A stretch of 64,000 nt of DNA from Arsukibacterium tuosuense (GCF_900215315.1 NZ_OBEB01000001.1:310001-374000), one strand, 5' to 3'. Positions 23,664-33,617 are shown, numbered from the stretch's first letter. Translations and numbers: made by a program. The notes: generated from the sequence alone by a model not told the origin.

Positions 23664-26264
23664 TTAAACCGCGCCCTGCAAAAAGTCCTGCGCGAAGCGC
23701 TGCAGTACACCGCCTGCTTCATATATCGACAACTCTTCGCCCGTATCCAGGCGGCAGGTTACCGGCACCTGCAGGCTTTCGCCATTAGTACGGTGAATAA
23801 CCAGTGTCAGCTCGGCCCTTGGCTTGCGTTCGCCTTTAACATCATAGGTTTCAGTGCCATCCAACTTAAGCGTTTCACGGGTAGTGCCTGGTTTAAACTC
23901 CAGCGGCAACACGCCCATACCAATTAAATTGGTCCGGTGAATACGCTCAAAGCCCTCTGCGGCAATCGCCTCAACCCCGGCTAACCGCACGCCTTTGGCT
24001 GCCCAGTCACGTGACGAGCCCTGGCCATAGTCGGCACCGGCAATAATAATAAGCGGCTGCTTGCGCTGCATGTAGGTTTCAATCGCTTCCCACATCCGCA
24101 CCACCTTGCCTTCCGGTTCCAGCCGGGTCAATGAGCCCTGCTTCACCTTGCCATCTACTACTGCCATTTCGTTAATCAGCTTAGGGTTAGCAAAGGTTGC
24201 CCGCTGCGCCGTTAAATGATCGCCACGGTGGGTCGCGTACGAGTTAAAATCTTCTTCCGGCAAGCCCATTTTATGCAGGTATTCACCGGCAGCACTGTCT
24301 AGCATAATGGCGTTCGACGGCGATAAATGGTCAGTAGTAATGTTGTCGCCCAGCACCGCCAGTGGCCGCATACCGGTTAAGCTGCGCTCACCGGCAATGG
24401 CGCCCTCGCCCTCTGTTGCCCAGTAAGGCGGGCGGCGAATATAAGTACTTTGTGGCCGCCAGTCATACAATGGCGTTACCTTGTCACCGTAATCAACATC
24501 AACTGCAAACATCGGCTCGTACACCCGGCGGAACTGATCCGGTTTAACACTTTTTGCCACCACAGCATCAATTTCAGCATCATCCGGCCAGATATCTTTT
24601 AAGGTAATGGCATTGCCTTTATCGTCATAACCTAAAATATCTTTTTCGATATCAAAGCGGATAGTACCGGCAATAGCATAAGCCACTACTAAAGCTGGCG
24701 AGGCCAGAAAAGCCTGCTTGGCGTAAGGGTGAATACGACCATCAAAGTTACGGTTACCTGATAACACCGCTGTGGCGTATAAATCACGCTCTACCACTTC
24801 CTTTTGAATAACCGGGTCCAGCGCACCGCTCATGCCGTTGCAGGTGGTACAGGCAAAGCCGACAATACCAAAGCCCAGCTGTTCCAGCTCAGACAATAAA
24901 TTGCCTTCTTCCAGATACAACTGCACCGCCTTGGAGCCCGGTGCCAGTGAGGTTTTCACCCACGGCTTACGGGTTAAGCCTTTGGCATTGGCGTTACGGG
25001 CCAGTAAGGCGGCGGCAATTACATTGCGCGGGTTAGAGGTATTGGTACAACTGGTAATGGCAGCAATAATAACCGCGCCATCCGGCATTTTGCCCTCTTC
25101 AAGCTCATACTTACCGGCAATGCCACGGGCTGCTAACTCACTGGTTGCCAGGCGGGCATGCGGGTTCGATGGCCCGGCCATGGTACGACCCACACTGGAT
25201 AGATCAAACTTCAGTACCCGCTCGTATTCAGCTGTTTTTAAACTATCAGCCCATAAACCGGCCGTTTTGGCATAGGTTTCGACCAGTTGCACCTGTTTCG
25301 CCTCACGGCCCGTCAGGGTTAAATAGTCCAGCGTTTGCTGATCGATATAAAACATTGCTGCGGTAGCGCCGTATTCCGGCGTCATATTAGATATGGTTGC
25401 CCGGTCACCTAAACTCAGGCTGCTGGCGCCTTCGCCGTAAAACTCCAGATAGCTGGATACCACTTTTTGCTTGCGCAAAAACTCGGTCAGCGCCAGCACG
25501 ATATCGGTGGCCATAATGCCGGGCTGGGCTTTGCCGGTAAGCTCTACCCCGATAATATCGGGCAGGCGCATCCAGCTGGCACGACCAAGCATCACGCTTT
25601 CGGCCTCTAAGCCGCCGACACCAATAGCGATAACGCCCAGGGCGTCAACGTGTGGTGTGTGACTGTCGGTACCCACTAAGGTGTCGGGAAACGCTACCCC
25701 ATCCAGAGAATGAATTACCGGAGACATCCGCTCTAAATTAATCTGGTGCATAATGCCGTTACCCGGTGGGATAACATCGACATTTTTAAAGGCCTTTTTG
25801 GTCCAGTTTATAAAGTGGAAGCGGTCGTCATTGCGCCGATCTTCAATAGCGCGGTTTTTATCAAAGGCATCAGCCTCAAAACCGGCATGTTCTACCGCCA
25901 GTGAATGATCCACAATTAACTGGGTTGGCACTACCGGGTTTACTTTAGCCGGGTCGCCGCCTTGCTCAGCTATCGCATCACGCAAGCCAGCTAAGTCGAC
26001 CAACGCGGTCTGGCCTAAAATATCATGGCAAACCACCCGCGCCGGGTACCACGGAAAATCGAGATCGCGCTGGCGGTAGATAAATTGTTTCAACGAGTCT
26101 GTCAGGGTTGCCTTGTCACAGCGGCGCACCAGGTTTTCTGCAAATACCCGTGAGGTATAAGGCAGTTTGGCGTAAGCGCCGGGTTCAATAGCATCGACGG
26201 CGGCCTGAGTATCAAAATACTCCAGGTTGGTGCCGGGCAGTTTTTTACGATATTCGCTGTTCAT
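23664..26264 (-). CDS. acnD: 2-methylcitrate dehydratase AcnD (Fe-S dependent)
   Basis: 866 residues, aconitase superfamily. The [4Fe-4S] ligands are in ITSCTNTSNP (about 410) and FACTTCNG (about 475); the swivel domain has ADYGQGSSRDWAAKG with the active-site serine/arginine loop. AcnD dehydrates 2-methylcitrate to methylaconitate in propionate breakdown. The prpB-prpC-acnD-prpF order replaces PrpD with the AcnD/PrpF pair, as in Shewanella and Pseudomonas. Confidence 0.95.
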   Translation of the reverse strand: MNSEYRKKLPGTNLEYFDTQAAVDAIEPGAYAKLPYTSRVFAENLVRRCDKATLTDSLKQFIYRQRDLDFPWYPARVVCHDILGQTALVDLAGLRDAIAEQGGDPAKVNPVVPTQLIVDHSLAVEHAGFEADAFDKNRAIEDRRNDDRFHFINWTKKAFKNVDVIPPGNGIMHQINLERMSPVIHSLDGVAFPDTLVGTDSHTPHVDALGVIAIGVGGLEAESVMLGRASWMRLPDIIGVELTGKAQPGIMATDIVLALTEFLRKQKVVSSYLEFYGEGASSLSLGDRATISNMTPEYGATAAMFYIDQQTLDYLTLTGREAKQVQLVETYAKTAGLWADSLKTAEYERVLKFDLSSVGRTMAGPSNPHARLATSELAARGIAGKYELEEGKMPDGAVIIAAITSCTNTSNPRNVIAAALLARNANAKGLTRKPWVKTSLAPGSKAVQLYLEEGNLLSELEQLGFGIVGFACTTCNGMSGALDPVIQKEVVERDLYATAVLSGNRNFDGRIHPYAKQAFLASPALVVAYAIAGTIRFDIEKDILGYDDKGNAITLKDIWPDDAEIDAVVAKSVKPDQFRRVYEPMFAVDVDYGDKVTPLYDWRPQSTYIRRPPYWATEGEGAIAGERSLTGMRPLAVLGDNITTDHLSPSNAIMLDSAAGEYLHKMGLPEEDFNSYATHRGDHLTAQRATFANPKLINEMAVVDGKVKQGSLTRLEPEGKVVRMWEAIETYMQRKQPLIIIAGADYGQGSSRDWAAKGVRLAGVEAIAAEGFERIHRTNLIGMGVLPLEFKPGTTRETLKLDGTETYDVKGERKPRAELTLVIHRTNGESLQVPVTCRLDTGEELSIYEAGGVLQRFAQDFLQGAV

Positions 26265-26318
26265 TGTAGTTACCTGTCTGGCAGAAGAGAGTAAAGCCCG
26301 ATATTACACGGTGGAAGA

Positions 26319-26425
26319 ATCGGTTTGCCCTAAGCCGACCGTTGAAGCCCTGGACGGGCGTAAACGAGCCCCCATGGATGGGTTCACGGCGTGTCGGCGT
26401 GGGCAAACCGGTTCGTTCACAAACT
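26319..26425 (+). repeat. Palindromic repeat between prpC and acnD (second family)
   Basis: Arms CGGTTTGCCC..GCCGAC and GTCGGCG..GGGCAAACCG enclose GTTGAAGCCCTGGACGG and CCCCCATGGATGGGTTCACG. A different family from the GGTTGGAA repeat that lies 60 bases further on. Confidence 0.6.
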
Positions 26426-26484
26426 TACCGGTTTATTTGCTGGCTAAACGCTCTCTAAAAATTCGGGTTAATATGCAACCTATC

Positions 26485-26576
26485 GGTTGGAATCCCGCCA
26501 TGCTCGCCACAGCAACTCGCCCTTATGCCTACGGCAGGGCTCAGACACTCTGTGGCTGCGCTAACGGGTTCCAACC
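26485..26576 (+). repeat. Intergenic palindromic repeat, copy 3
   Basis: Ends GGTTGGAATCCCG and ACGGGTTCCAACC are inverted repeats. Inner arms GCCACAG / CTGTGGC and the core GCTCGCCACAGCAACTC ... CTCAGACACTCTGTGG match copies 1 and 2. Confidence 0.7.
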
Positions 26577-26606
26577 TCAGTTCCGTTTTACAGCTTTGCT
26601 AGTTAT

Positions 26607-27734
26607 TTACCGCTCGCCAATCGGTTTGACCGCACGTGGCTCTACACCAACATAGTCAGCACTTGGCCGGATGATCCGGTTATCAGCACGCTGTTCCATC
26701 ACATGGGCTGCCCAGCCAGTTAACCGGCTGCAGACAAAAATCGGCGTAAACAACTTGGTTGGAATACCCATGTAGTTGTAGGCCGATGCATGGAAAAAAT
26801 CAGCGTTACAAAATAGCTTCTTCTCACGCCACATTACCGCCTCGCAGCGCTCAGACACATCATATAAACGCGTGTCGCCATTGGCTTTCGCCAGTTTTTC
26901 CGACCAGGCTTTAATAACCGCATTACGTGGGTCTGACTCAGCATAAACTGCATGGCCAAAGCCCATGATTTTTTCTTTACGCTCCAGCATCCCCAACAGC
27001 TTCTGCTCTGCGTCTTCCGGGTCTTTCATATTTTCAATCAGTTCCATTGCCGCTTCGTTGGCCCCGCCATGCAGCGGGCCACGCAGTGAACCAATAGCTC
27101 CGGTAATGCACGAGTGCATATCGCTAAGGGTAGAGGCACAAACCCGGGCCGTAAAGGTAGAAGCGTTAAACTCATGCTCAGCATATAAAATCAGTGACGC
27201 TTCCATCACCTGAGTGTGCAATGCAGTTGGCTTAACACCATGCAGGGTCCATAAAAACTGTTCAGCGGTGGAATTTGCATCCGTTTCCACCTCAATCTGT
27301 TTATTATGGTGGCTGTAGTTGTACCAGTAATTTATCATGCCCGGGAACAGCGCCAGCATCCGGTCAGTAATATCCTGCTGCTCAGCAAACCGTTGTTCAG
27401 TTTCCAGATTCCCCAGCATAGAGCAGCCGGTTCGCATTACGTCCATCGGGTGCGCTGAGGCCGGGATCCGCTCCAGCACATCTTTTAACGCCTGCGGTAG
27501 CGCACGCATGCTTTTCAGTTTGGTTTTATACTGCGCCAGCTCGCTTTTATTCGGCAGTTCGCCCTTTAATATCAGAAATGCTACTTCATCAAATTCACAG
27601 CTTGCGGCTAAATCTTTTACGTCATACCCCCGGTAAGTTAAGCCCGAACCGGTTTTACCCACTGTAGATAATGCCGTTTTGCCGGCAACCTGGCCGCGCA
27701 AGCCTGCGCCTGATAATTGTTTTGCATTTGCCAT
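26607..27734 (-). CDS. prpC: 2-methylcitrate synthase PrpC
   Basis: 375 residues, short citrate-synthase fold. Active-site segments LRGPLHGGANEAAME and MGFGHAVYAESDPR are visible. Condenses propionyl-CoA with oxaloacetate to 2-methylcitrate. Between prpB and acnD in the operon, about 60 bases after prpB; the context decides methylcitrate rather than citrate synthase. Confidence 0.95.
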   Translation of the reverse strand: MANAKQLSGAGLRGQVAGKTALSTVGKTGSGLTYRGYDVKDLAASCEFDEVAFLILKGELPNKSELAQYKTKLKSMRALPQALKDVLERIPASAHPMDVMRTGCSMLGNLETEQRFAEQQDITDRMLALFPGMINYWYNYSHHNKQIEVETDANSTAEQFLWTLHGVKPTALHTQVMEASLILYAEHEFNASTFTARVCASTLSDMHSCITGAIGSLRGPLHGGANEAAMELIENMKDPEDAEQKLLGMLERKEKIMGFGHAVYAESDPRNAVIKAWSEKLAKANGDTRLYDVSERCEAVMWREKKLFCNADFFHASAYNYMGIPTKLFTPIFVCSRLTGWAAHVMEQRADNRIIRPSADYVGVEPRAVKPIGER

Positions 27735-27797
27735 TGTCTTGCTCCAATTCTTGAATAATTTGTCTGAAATTGCGTCTGTTTATATCACTGCGGTGGC

Positions 27798-28688
27798 TTA
27801 CTTGTTTTTGCCATCAGTAAACAGCGCGTCCAGTTTTTGCTCAAAGCTGTGGTAGTTTAAAAAGTCGTATAGTTCAGCACGGGTTTGCATGCTGTCTACC
27901 ACTGCTTTCTGATCGCCATTGGCCAGAATAGACTGATACACATTCAGCGCCGCTTTGTTCATGGCCCTGAATGCACTAAGCGGGTACAACACCATCGCGA
28001 CGCCAACGCTGGCCAGCTCCGTTTTATTAAACAGTGGCGTTTGGCCAAACTCAGTAATATTTGCCAGTACCGGTATTTTCAATGCGTTAGTGAAGGCCTG
28101 ATATTGCTCCAGGGTATGTACTGCTTCGGCGAAAATAGCATCGGCACCGGCAGCTTCACAGGCCAATGCTCTTTCCAGCGCAGCATCAACGCCCTGCTGA
28201 GCCAGTGCATCGGTGCGGGCCATAATAAAAAAGCTCTCGTCTTCACGGGCATCAACACTGGCTTTTACCCGGTCGACCATTTCATCTAAGCTGACAATTT
28301 CTTTATTCGGCCGGTGGCCACAACGCTTTTGCGCCACCTGATCTTCAATATGAAAACCTGCCGCGCCGGCCCGGCTCATTTCTTTCACGGTGCGGGCAAT
28401 ATTAAAAGCCCCGCCCCAACCGGTATCAGCATCAACTAACAACGGCACGCTGGTCGCGGCAGTAATACGGCGAATATCTTCACAAACATCATTTAACGAT
28501 GTCATGCCAAGATCAGGCAAACCAAAAGACGCATTGGCAACACCGGCGCCAGACAGGTAAATAGCCTGATGGCCACAACGCTCGGCCATCATTGCGGTAT
28601 ACGCATTAATGGTACCGACAATTTGTAACGGTTTGTTTGCAGTTATAGCGGCGCGGAATTTGGCGCCAGCAGAATGTGTGTTAGCCAT
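27798..28688 (-). CDS. prpB: 2-methylisocitrate lyase PrpB
   Basis: 296 residues, isocitrate-lyase/PEP-mutase superfamily. Metal site [21 protein letters not shown], and catalytic cysteine in [10 protein letters not shown]. Cleaves 2-methylisocitrate to pyruvate and succinate. First enzyme gene of the prp operon, starting 1 base after the regulator stop, so they are co-transcribed. Confidence 0.95.
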   Translation of the reverse strand: MANTHSAGAKFRAAITANKPLQIVGTINAYTAMMAERCGHQAIYLSGAGVANASFGLPDLGMTSLNDVCEDIRRITAATSVPLLVDADTGWGGAFNIARTVKEMSRAGAAGFHIEDQVAQKRCGHRPNKEIVSLDEMVDRVKASVDAREDESFFIMARTDALAQQGVDAALERALACEAAGADAIFAEAVHTLEQYQAFTNALKIPVLANITEFGQTPLFNKTELASVGVAMVLYPLSAFRAMNKAALNVYQSILANGDQKAVVDSMQTRAELYDFLNYHSFEQKLDALFTDGKNK

Positions 28689-28689
28689 T

Positions 28690-29373
28690 TCAGGTTCCCA
28701 TTTGTTGAAGTTGTAATTCGATATTGCGCCGTGATGCTGCTATATGGCGGCGCATCAATAAGTCAGCCAGCTCACCGTCACGGTTAGCGATGGCATTAAT
28801 AATAGCTTTATGCTCATCAAACGCACGGGACACCCGTGGCCCGTTCATCCCTAACTGTACCCGGTACATTCGCACCAGAAAATACAGCTCGTCACATAAA
28901 ATATTGATTAAATAACTGTTTTTGCTTCCCAGGATCACCCTGTAATGAAAATCCAGATCGCCGGCTTCCTGGTAGTAACTTTCGCCCTCACGCACCCGTT
29001 GCGACGATAAGTGCTGGTCCAGCAACTGGCGTACTTCGGTAATTTCAGCGTCAGTCATATGCTCAGCTGCCAGTTTACAGGCCAACCCCTCCAGGTTTTC
29101 CCGTAGTTGATACAGTGCCAGTAACCCGGCCGTCGACAAGGTTACTACTCTGGCACCCGCGTTAGGGATCCGTTCAATTAAGTGACAGCGCTCCAGCCTG
29201 GCTAAGGCTTCACGCAGTGGTGCCCGGCTTAAATCGAAACGACGCGCCAGTTCGGGTTCACTTATTTTGCTGCCGGCAGCAATATCGCCTTCAACTATTG
29301 CCCGCTGAATTTCCTGCAATACCCGATCAGCAGCAGTAATAGGTTGGCGCAAAGCAGGATGAACTTGATGCAT
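28690..29373 (-). CDS. GntR-family (FCD) regulator of the prp operon
   Basis: 227 residues. Winged-helix domain at about 15-75 ([28 protein letters not shown]) followed by an all-helical FCD ligand domain with metal-binding histidines ([19 protein letters not shown]). Takes the place of PrpR. Two TTGTCGACA sites bracket its promoter, so autoregulation of the whole operon is likely, with a methylcitrate-cycle intermediate as a plausible ligand (inference). Confidence 0.88.
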   Translation of the reverse strand: MHQVHPALRQPITAADRVLQEIQRAIVEGDIAAGSKISEPELARRFDLSRAPLREALARLERCHLIERIPNAGARVVTLSTAGLLALYQLRENLEGLACKLAAEHMTDAEITEVRQLLDQHLSSQRVREGESYYQEAGDLDFHYRVILGSKNSYLINILCDELYFLVRMYRVQLGMNGPRVSRAFDEHKAIINAIANRDGELADLLMRRHIAASRRNIELQLQQMGT

Positions 29374-29375
29374 AA

Positions 29376-29386
29376 ATTGTCGACAT
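29376..29386. promoter_or_regulatory. Operator-like site ATTGTCGACAT (proximal)
   Basis: ATTGTCGACAT lies just in front of the regulator ATG and downstream of its candidate promoter; it shares ATTGTCGACA with the perfect palindrome at 29448. A bound GntR/FCD protein here would block transcription. Confidence 0.55.
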
Positions 29387-29403
29387 AAATAATCAATACG
29401 CCC

Positions 29404-29432
29404 TTTTTAAGCTTCATTAAGTGCAATGTCAA
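29404..29432 (-). promoter_or_regulatory. Candidate sigma-70 promoter of the gntR-prp operon
   Basis: On the minus strand TTGACA (complement of 29427-29432), 17 bases, then TAAAAA (complement of 29404-29409), about 30 bases before the regulator start codon. Confidence 0.6.
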
Positions 29433-29447
29433 GCCAAAAAGCGCCAG

Positions 29448-29459
29448 ATTGTCGACAAT
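29448..29459. promoter_or_regulatory. Operator-like palindrome ATTGTCGACAAT (distal)
   Basis: Perfect 12-base palindrome about 15 bases upstream of the prp -35 box. It also overlaps a possible plus-strand -35 element (TCGACA, 17 bases, TATATA). Confidence 0.6.
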
Positions 29460-29485
29460 GTGCGCCTAAAGTCGTATATAAACTA

Positions 29486-29550
29486 ACGATTGGCTCAAAA
29501 TGACAGCCACAGCTGCCTCAGATAAATTACGCTGAGGCAGATTATTTTTT
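29486..29550 (+). ncRNA. Candidate small RNA upstream of the prp operon
   Basis: A plus-strand terminator, CTGCCTCAG / CTGAGGCAG (29513-29540) followed by ATTATTTTTT, has no plus-strand gene before it. A possible promoter TCGACA-17-TATATA (29453-29480) would start an RNA of about 65 bases, and overlaps the distal operator. No known RNA family recognised; not a protein gene. Confidence 0.35.
29513..29550 (+). terminator. Rho-independent terminator, plus strand
   Basis: Nine-base perfect stem CTGCCTCAG / CTGAGGCAG then a T-rich tract ending at 29550. Minus-strand T-tract absent. Confidence 0.7.
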
Positions 29551-29591
29551 AGACTTTTTGTTTATTAAAAATTTACGTTTAATCTAAACTA

Positions 29592-29870
29592 CTTATAACC
29601 AGGGCTTGCCCCTAAATAAGGACAAAGACTGCAAAAACGCCATGCTGCGGCATAAAACGGGGGATAAGCTGGGTATAACCTGAGTAGAAACGGTGGGTAA
29701 CTTTACCAGAAAGGGAAATTGCAGGCTGAGCAACAACAGGAAAAAATGGATTAGCTTTACTACACTTGCCTTTACCTTATTTGCAACGCTTTTTCGATAG
29801 CGCACGGCTCATTCCCTATGAGCCATTCCCCTAGGCCCAGAACAATTCGGATTGGTTCTGGGCTTCTTTT
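29592..29870 (+). ncRNA. Candidate plus-strand transcript without a gene (uncertain)
   Basis: This stretch ends in a strong plus-strand terminator at 29835-29870, preceded by a perfect GGCTCAT / ATGAGCC hairpin (29806-29824). A weak promoter TTGTTT-16-TAATCT lies at 29558-29585. The opposite strand has a 70-codon GTG frame (29593-29805, basic start then hydrophobic FFLLLLSLQF) that could instead be a small protein. I cannot decide between them. Confidence 0.25.
29835..29870 (+). terminator. Rho-independent terminator, plus strand
   Basis: GCCCAGAACAAT - TCGG - ATTGGTTCTGGGC stem followed by TTCTTTTA. No plus-strand protein gene precedes it. Confidence 0.7.
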
Positions 29871-29935
29871 ATCTGTATTTCTATCCGTATTACAGGGGCC
29901 ACAATTGCAAATATTTTAGCAATTAAAACAATATT

Positions 29936-30715
29936 TTAAACAGTTCTACAAAGTGAAAATAACCGATAAAAGTTAGCAGTAGTCTGCTCGGCCAGACTGG
30001 CCACGCTAATGCCACGTAGCTCGCTTATTGCATCAGCCACAGCCGTTACATAAGCGGGTTGATTGGTTTTACCCCGGTAAGGCACAGGGGCCAGATAGGG
30101 TGAGTCGGTTTCAATTAGTAACCGGTCCAGCGGTAATTTCTTTACTACGGCGCGCAACTCATCAGCATTACGAAAAGTCATAATACCGGAAATAGAAATA
30201 TAAAAGCCCAAGTCCAGTGCGGCTTTAGCCATCTCGTAACTTTCGGTAAAACAATGTAAAACCCCACCCGCCTGTTCAGCCTGATGCGACTTCAATAAGG
30301 CAATGGTGTCACTTCTGGCGTCACGGGTATGAACAATAAGGGGCTTTTTAAGCTGGCGCGCAACGTCAATGTGACTGACAAACGCCTGTTGCTGGGCCAG
30401 CTTAGACTCTGGTGCATAAAAGTAATCGAGGCCGGTCTCGCCAACTGCCACAACTTGCGGTTGCTGACATAAATTCAGTAACTGTTCTGGGTCCACAGTG
30501 CCGGTCTGATGCAAAGGATGTTCACCACAAGAAACAGACACCTGCGGATAGTCAGCCACGGTTGCGGCCATATCGGCAAATTCAGCCAGGCTGACCGACA
30601 CACACAGCATATGCTCCACTTTGCGCTCAAGGGCAGCATCGATTACCTGAGCAAGGCTCAGACCAAGTTTATCCAGCTCTAATCTGTCCAGGTGACAATG
30701 AGAATCTACAAACAA
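29936..30715 (-). CDS. TatD-family metal-dependent hydrolase
   Basis: About 259 residues from a TTG at 30715 with AGAGG five bases upstream, giving MFVDSHCHLD, the usual TatD start (a longer frame opens at 30736). Metal-site motifs DSHCHLD, GETGLDYF, VHTRDA, LHCFTES and IETDSPYLAP are all present. Members are 3'-5' DNases or related hydrolases; this one has the YcfH/TatD position after holB and the PilZ gene. Confidence 0.9.
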   Translation of the reverse strand: MFVDSHCHLDRLELDKLGLSLAQVIDAALERKVEHMLCVSVSLAEFADMAATVADYPQVSVSCGEHPLHQTGTVDPEQLLNLCQQPQVVAVGETGLDYFYAPESKLAQQQAFVSHIDVARQLKKPLIVHTRDARSDTIALLKSHQAEQAGGVLHCFTESYEMAKAALDLGFYISISGIMTFRNADELRAVVKKLPLDRLLIETDSPYLAPVPYRGKTNQPAYVTAVADAISELRGISVASLAEQTTANFYRLFSLCRTV

Positions 30716-30736
30716 AACAACCTCTGAATAAAACAA

Positions 30737-31063
30737 TTACATAGTATAGGTAGGATCGGTGCTGTTTTGCATCCCGCCAATCAATTTCTCAATTTTGCCG
30801 GATAAATTCGCTTTATCATCAATAAAAGCTACGCCAATACCCGCCGGGTTGGCACTTTGTGAACCATGTGGCGCTACCCAGGCGACTTTGCCAGTTACTA
30901 CCATCGGCTCCAGCGCATCTGGCAGGGTGACACTTAATGCCAGCGACTGGCCCATCTTGTATTGCCGGGCGGAGCGGATAAACAAACCACCATTTTTAAA
31001 AAAGGGCATGTAGCAGCGATACAACTCTTTATTATCGCTAAAGCCCAGGGTCAGCTCTTCCAT
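30737..31063 (-). CDS. PilZ-domain protein
   Basis: 108 residues, a single PilZ domain (RCYMPFFKNGGLFIRS, VTGKVAWVAPHG, AGIGVAFID). The RxxxR c-di-GMP motif is not evident, as in PilZ itself, which acts in type IV pilus assembly without binding c-di-GMP. Placed after holB as in Pseudomonas and Alteromonadales. Overlaps holB by 13 bases. Confidence 0.88.
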   Translation of the reverse strand: MEELTLGFSDNKELYRCYMPFFKNGGLFIRSARQYKMGQSLALSVTLPDALEPMVVTGKVAWVAPHGSQSANPAGIGVAFIDDKANLSGKIEKLIGGMQNSTDPTYTM

Positions 31064-31974
31064 TTTGCCTCCTGATGTTGCAACAAGGATTTTATTTCAG
31101 TTAATAAGCTGGTTAACGCCAACGCACTATTTTGCCCTATTATCCGGGTCGCGTCACGACACCAACGCTGATATACCGCTAAAACAGCCTGCTGTCTTAA
31201 AAACTCCAACGGCTGCGCCAGCCGCTGCCGTAAATAGTAGCCCAGCATACCACTGAGTTCAGCTTTACCATCCAGTTGTTTTACTACACTGGACAGCGCC
31301 AGTTTGCCGCTAAAATACTCGTCCAGCAATCTAAGGCTGGCGCTGAGGCTGTCAGCTGCACCATCGGCCAGCAGGCTAAGCGCTTTTAACGGTGCGCCCT
31401 GGCAATACTCGAGTAAAAATGCCGGTGGCGGTTTATTAGTTTGCTGGCTAAGCCATTGGCTTAGTTCAGCTGAATTGCCGGCAGTTAGTGGCCATTGCTG
31501 ACAACGGCTGCGAATAGTCGCTGCCAGCTGCGGGTAGTTACTGGTCACCAACACAATAAAACAACCTGCCGGTGGCTCTTCCAGGGTTTTCAACAAGGCA
31601 TTGGCTGCGGCTTCCGTCATACTGTCAGCAGCCGGGATAATAGCTACCCGGTAGCCGTGTTGCTGTGCTGCACCATGGGTAAAATGATTCAGCTGACGGA
31701 TAGCATCCACCCCAATATGTTGGCTGTCGCTGTGCAACACCAGTAAATCAGCGTGGTTACCCGCTTTTCGCAATAAACAACTTTTGCATTCGCCACAAGC
31801 CCCCGCTGGCTGGCGGTTTTTGCATAATAACGCCGCGGCCAGTGCCACAGCCATTGTGCTCTTACCAAGGCCTGCAGCGCCGCTTAACACCAGGGCGTGC
31901 GCCAGTTTTTCTTTACTAATCAGCGCCTGCATCTGCATAAACTGAGGGCGTAACCACGGATATAACTCAGCCAT
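31051..31974 (-). CDS. holB: DNA polymerase III delta' subunit HolB
   Basis: 307 residues from ATG 31974 ([12 protein letters not shown]), preferred over an upstream frame opening because it overlaps the tmk end in the normal way. AAA+ clamp-loader subunit: [11 protein letters not shown], zinc cysteines [15 protein letters not shown], and [15 protein letters not shown] with the SRC motif. Helps load the beta clamp at replication forks. Confidence 0.93.
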   Translation of the reverse strand: MAELYPWLRPQFMQMQALISKEKLAHALVLSGAAGLGKSTMAVALAAALLCKNRQPAGACGECKSCLLRKAGNHADLLVLHSDSQHIGVDAIRQLNHFTHGAAQQHGYRVAIIPAADSMTEAAANALLKTLEEPPAGCFIVLVTSNYPQLAATIRSRCQQWPLTAGNSAELSQWLSQQTNKPPPAFLLEYCQGAPLKALSLLADGAADSLSASLRLLDEYFSGKLALSSVVKQLDGKAELSGMLGYYLRQRLAQPLEFLRQQAVLAVYQRWCRDATRIIGQNSALALTSLLTEIKSLLQHQEAKWKS

Positions 31975-32608
31975 TTGCCAGCCCTGAAAAATGGTTATCC
32001 AGGGCACGGACAATAGCCTGCTGCACCGCAGCTAAGGGTTGGCTGGCATCAATACTGACAATGTCGGGTTCGGTCGCTGCTATTTGCAGGTATTTTTGCC
32101 GGGTTCTGATAAAAAATGCCAGCTGCTCCTGCTCAATCCGGTCCAACTCGCCGCGGGCGGCCGCCCGGCTTAGCCCCACTGCCGGGTCGATGTCCAAGTA
32201 AAGGGTCAGATCCGGTCGGGTATTACCCAGCACTGCACTGCGCAGGTTATTGATAAGCTGCTCGTCTAACTGGCGACCACCCCCCTGATAGGCGCGGGAC
32301 GACATATCGTGCCGGTCAGCCAGCACCCAGTCACCGCGACTAAGCGCGGGCCGGATAATATTGGTCAGTAACTGCACCCTCGCTGCATACATCAGTAGTA
32401 ACTCCGTTTCCGGCGCCAGCAGCTCGTTGTGATCAATTTGTTTTACCAGGGTGCGCAGCTTTTCAGCCAGGGGCGTGCCGCCGGGCTCACGGGTGGACAC
32501 TACCTTAAGCTGATGTTGCTGCAACCAGTTAGTAATGGTAGCGATTGCACTGCTTTTGCCGGCACCTTCCAGCCCTTCAACTACAATAAACTTGCCGGGC
32601 TTAGTCAT
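31967..32608 (-). CDS. tmk: Thymidylate kinase
   Basis: 213 residues. P-loop [13 protein letters not shown] motif in [17 protein letters not shown], and [10 protein letters not shown]. Phosphorylates dTMP to dTDP. Overlaps mltG by 8 bases and holB by 8, in the conserved mltG-tmk-holB group. Confidence 0.97.
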   Translation of the reverse strand: MTKPGKFIVVEGLEGAGKSSAIATITNWLQQHQLKVVSTREPGGTPLAEKLRTLVKQIDHNELLAPETELLLMYAARVQLLTNIIRPALSRGDWVLADRHDMSSRAYQGGGRQLDEQLINNLRSAVLGNTRPDLTLYLDIDPAVGLSRAAARGELDRIEQEQLAFFIRTRQKYLQIAATEPDIVSIDASQPLAAVQQAIVRALDNHFSGLANG

Positions 32609-33617
32609 TATTCTTTCCCAAAATATACTTCCTTACCGCGGCATTATGTTGCTCCAGCGTTTCTGAAAAAACATGGGCGCCATCACCACGGCTGACAAAA
32701 TAAAAATAGTCGCTGACATCGGGCTGAGCGGCTGCCTGCAATGCGCTGGTTCCTACCAGGGAAATAGGACCTGGTGGTAAGCCATGATGCCGGTAAGTAT
32801 TGTACGGATGCGGATTGCGTAAATCGGCATAGGTTATCCGGCCACTGTAATCTGTTAAGCCATAAATAACGGTTGGATCGGTTTGCAGCCGCATATTGCT
32901 GTTTAAGCGATTGACAAAAACCGAACTGACCAATGGTTTCTCAGCCAGTAAACCACTTTCTTTTTCAATTAAAGAGGACATTATCAACAGCTGATAGCGA
33001 TTTTGAATTGGCAATTCACCCTGGCGTTGTTGCCAGGCCAGGTCTAGCTGGCGCAGCAACGCCTGCTGTGCACGCTTTACCAGTTCACTGGCCGCACTGT
33101 TAGCGGTATAAAAATAAGTATCAGCAAATAACAGGCCTTCCGGGTGCTGCGGTTTGGCGCCCCACCCTGCTGGCCAGCTTAACAGCTCCAGGATCTGGCT
33201 GGTGTTGCTGATATCCTGTTGCAAGTACTCTGCCTGCTGCAACCTCGCTAACGCCTGTTGCACCGTTTCACCATCAATAAAAGTCAGACTGAACTGTGCT
33301 ACCTCACCACTGGCAAACAAGCGCAGCAATGACACCAGTGTCGCCGCCTGCGGTGTCTGATAAGTCCCCTGTCTGACTTTAGCTAACTGAGGCTGCCATT
33401 TTAAGTACAACCGCAGTAACTGACAGTCGACAGCGTTAAGCTGGCCCTCTGCCAGCCACTGCTGACAAAGGCCCCGGGCACTGCTGCCGGCAGGCACAGT
33501 GAAATATGGCGCAGTCAGTTGCACCGGCCGTTGCTCCAGTTGTTTGAAGCCGTAACTAAGTAAAAGCACAGCAGCAATAGCGGTTAGCACCAGAAAAACG
33601 AATAGTTTTTTAATCAT
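32601..33617 (-). CDS. mltG: Endolytic murein transglycosylase MltG
   Basis: 338 residues. One N-terminal membrane span (about 4-22), then a periplasmic YceG domain with SSLIEKESG (catalytic Glu) and [13 protein letters not shown]. Cuts nascent glycan strands to set their length. Overlaps pabC by 4 bases. Confidence 0.95.
   Translation of the reverse strand: MIKKLFVFLVLTAIAAVLLLSYGFKQLEQRPVQLTAPYFTVPAGSSARGLCQQWLAEGQLNAVDCQLLRLYLKWQPQLAKVRQGTYQTPQAATLVSLLRLFASGEVAQFSLTFIDGETVQQALARLQQAEYLQQDISNTSQILELLSWPAGWGAKPQHPEGLLFADTYFYTANSAASELVKRAQQALLRQLDLAWQQRQGELPIQNRYQLLIMSSLIEKESGLLAEKPLVSSVFVNRLNSNMRLQTDPTVIYGLTDYSGRITYADLRNPHPYNTYRHHGLPPGPISLVGTSALQAAAQPDVSDYFYFVSRGDGAHVFSETLEQHNAAVRKYILGKNND

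Noticed and set aside
23598-23927. Plus-strand frames over the acnD 3' end
   Set aside because: They are shadows of acnD and of the palindromic repeat.
26227-26655. Plus-strand 142-codon frame between acnD and prpC
   Set aside because: Runs through palindromic repeats and into both flanking genes on the opposite strand; no domain.
29640-29720. Cluster resembling DnaA boxes (TGGGTATAA, GGGGATAA) suggesting an origin
   Set aside because: Each has one or two mismatches to TGTGNATAA, with no dnaA/dnaN/gidA genes or AT-rich unwinding region nearby.
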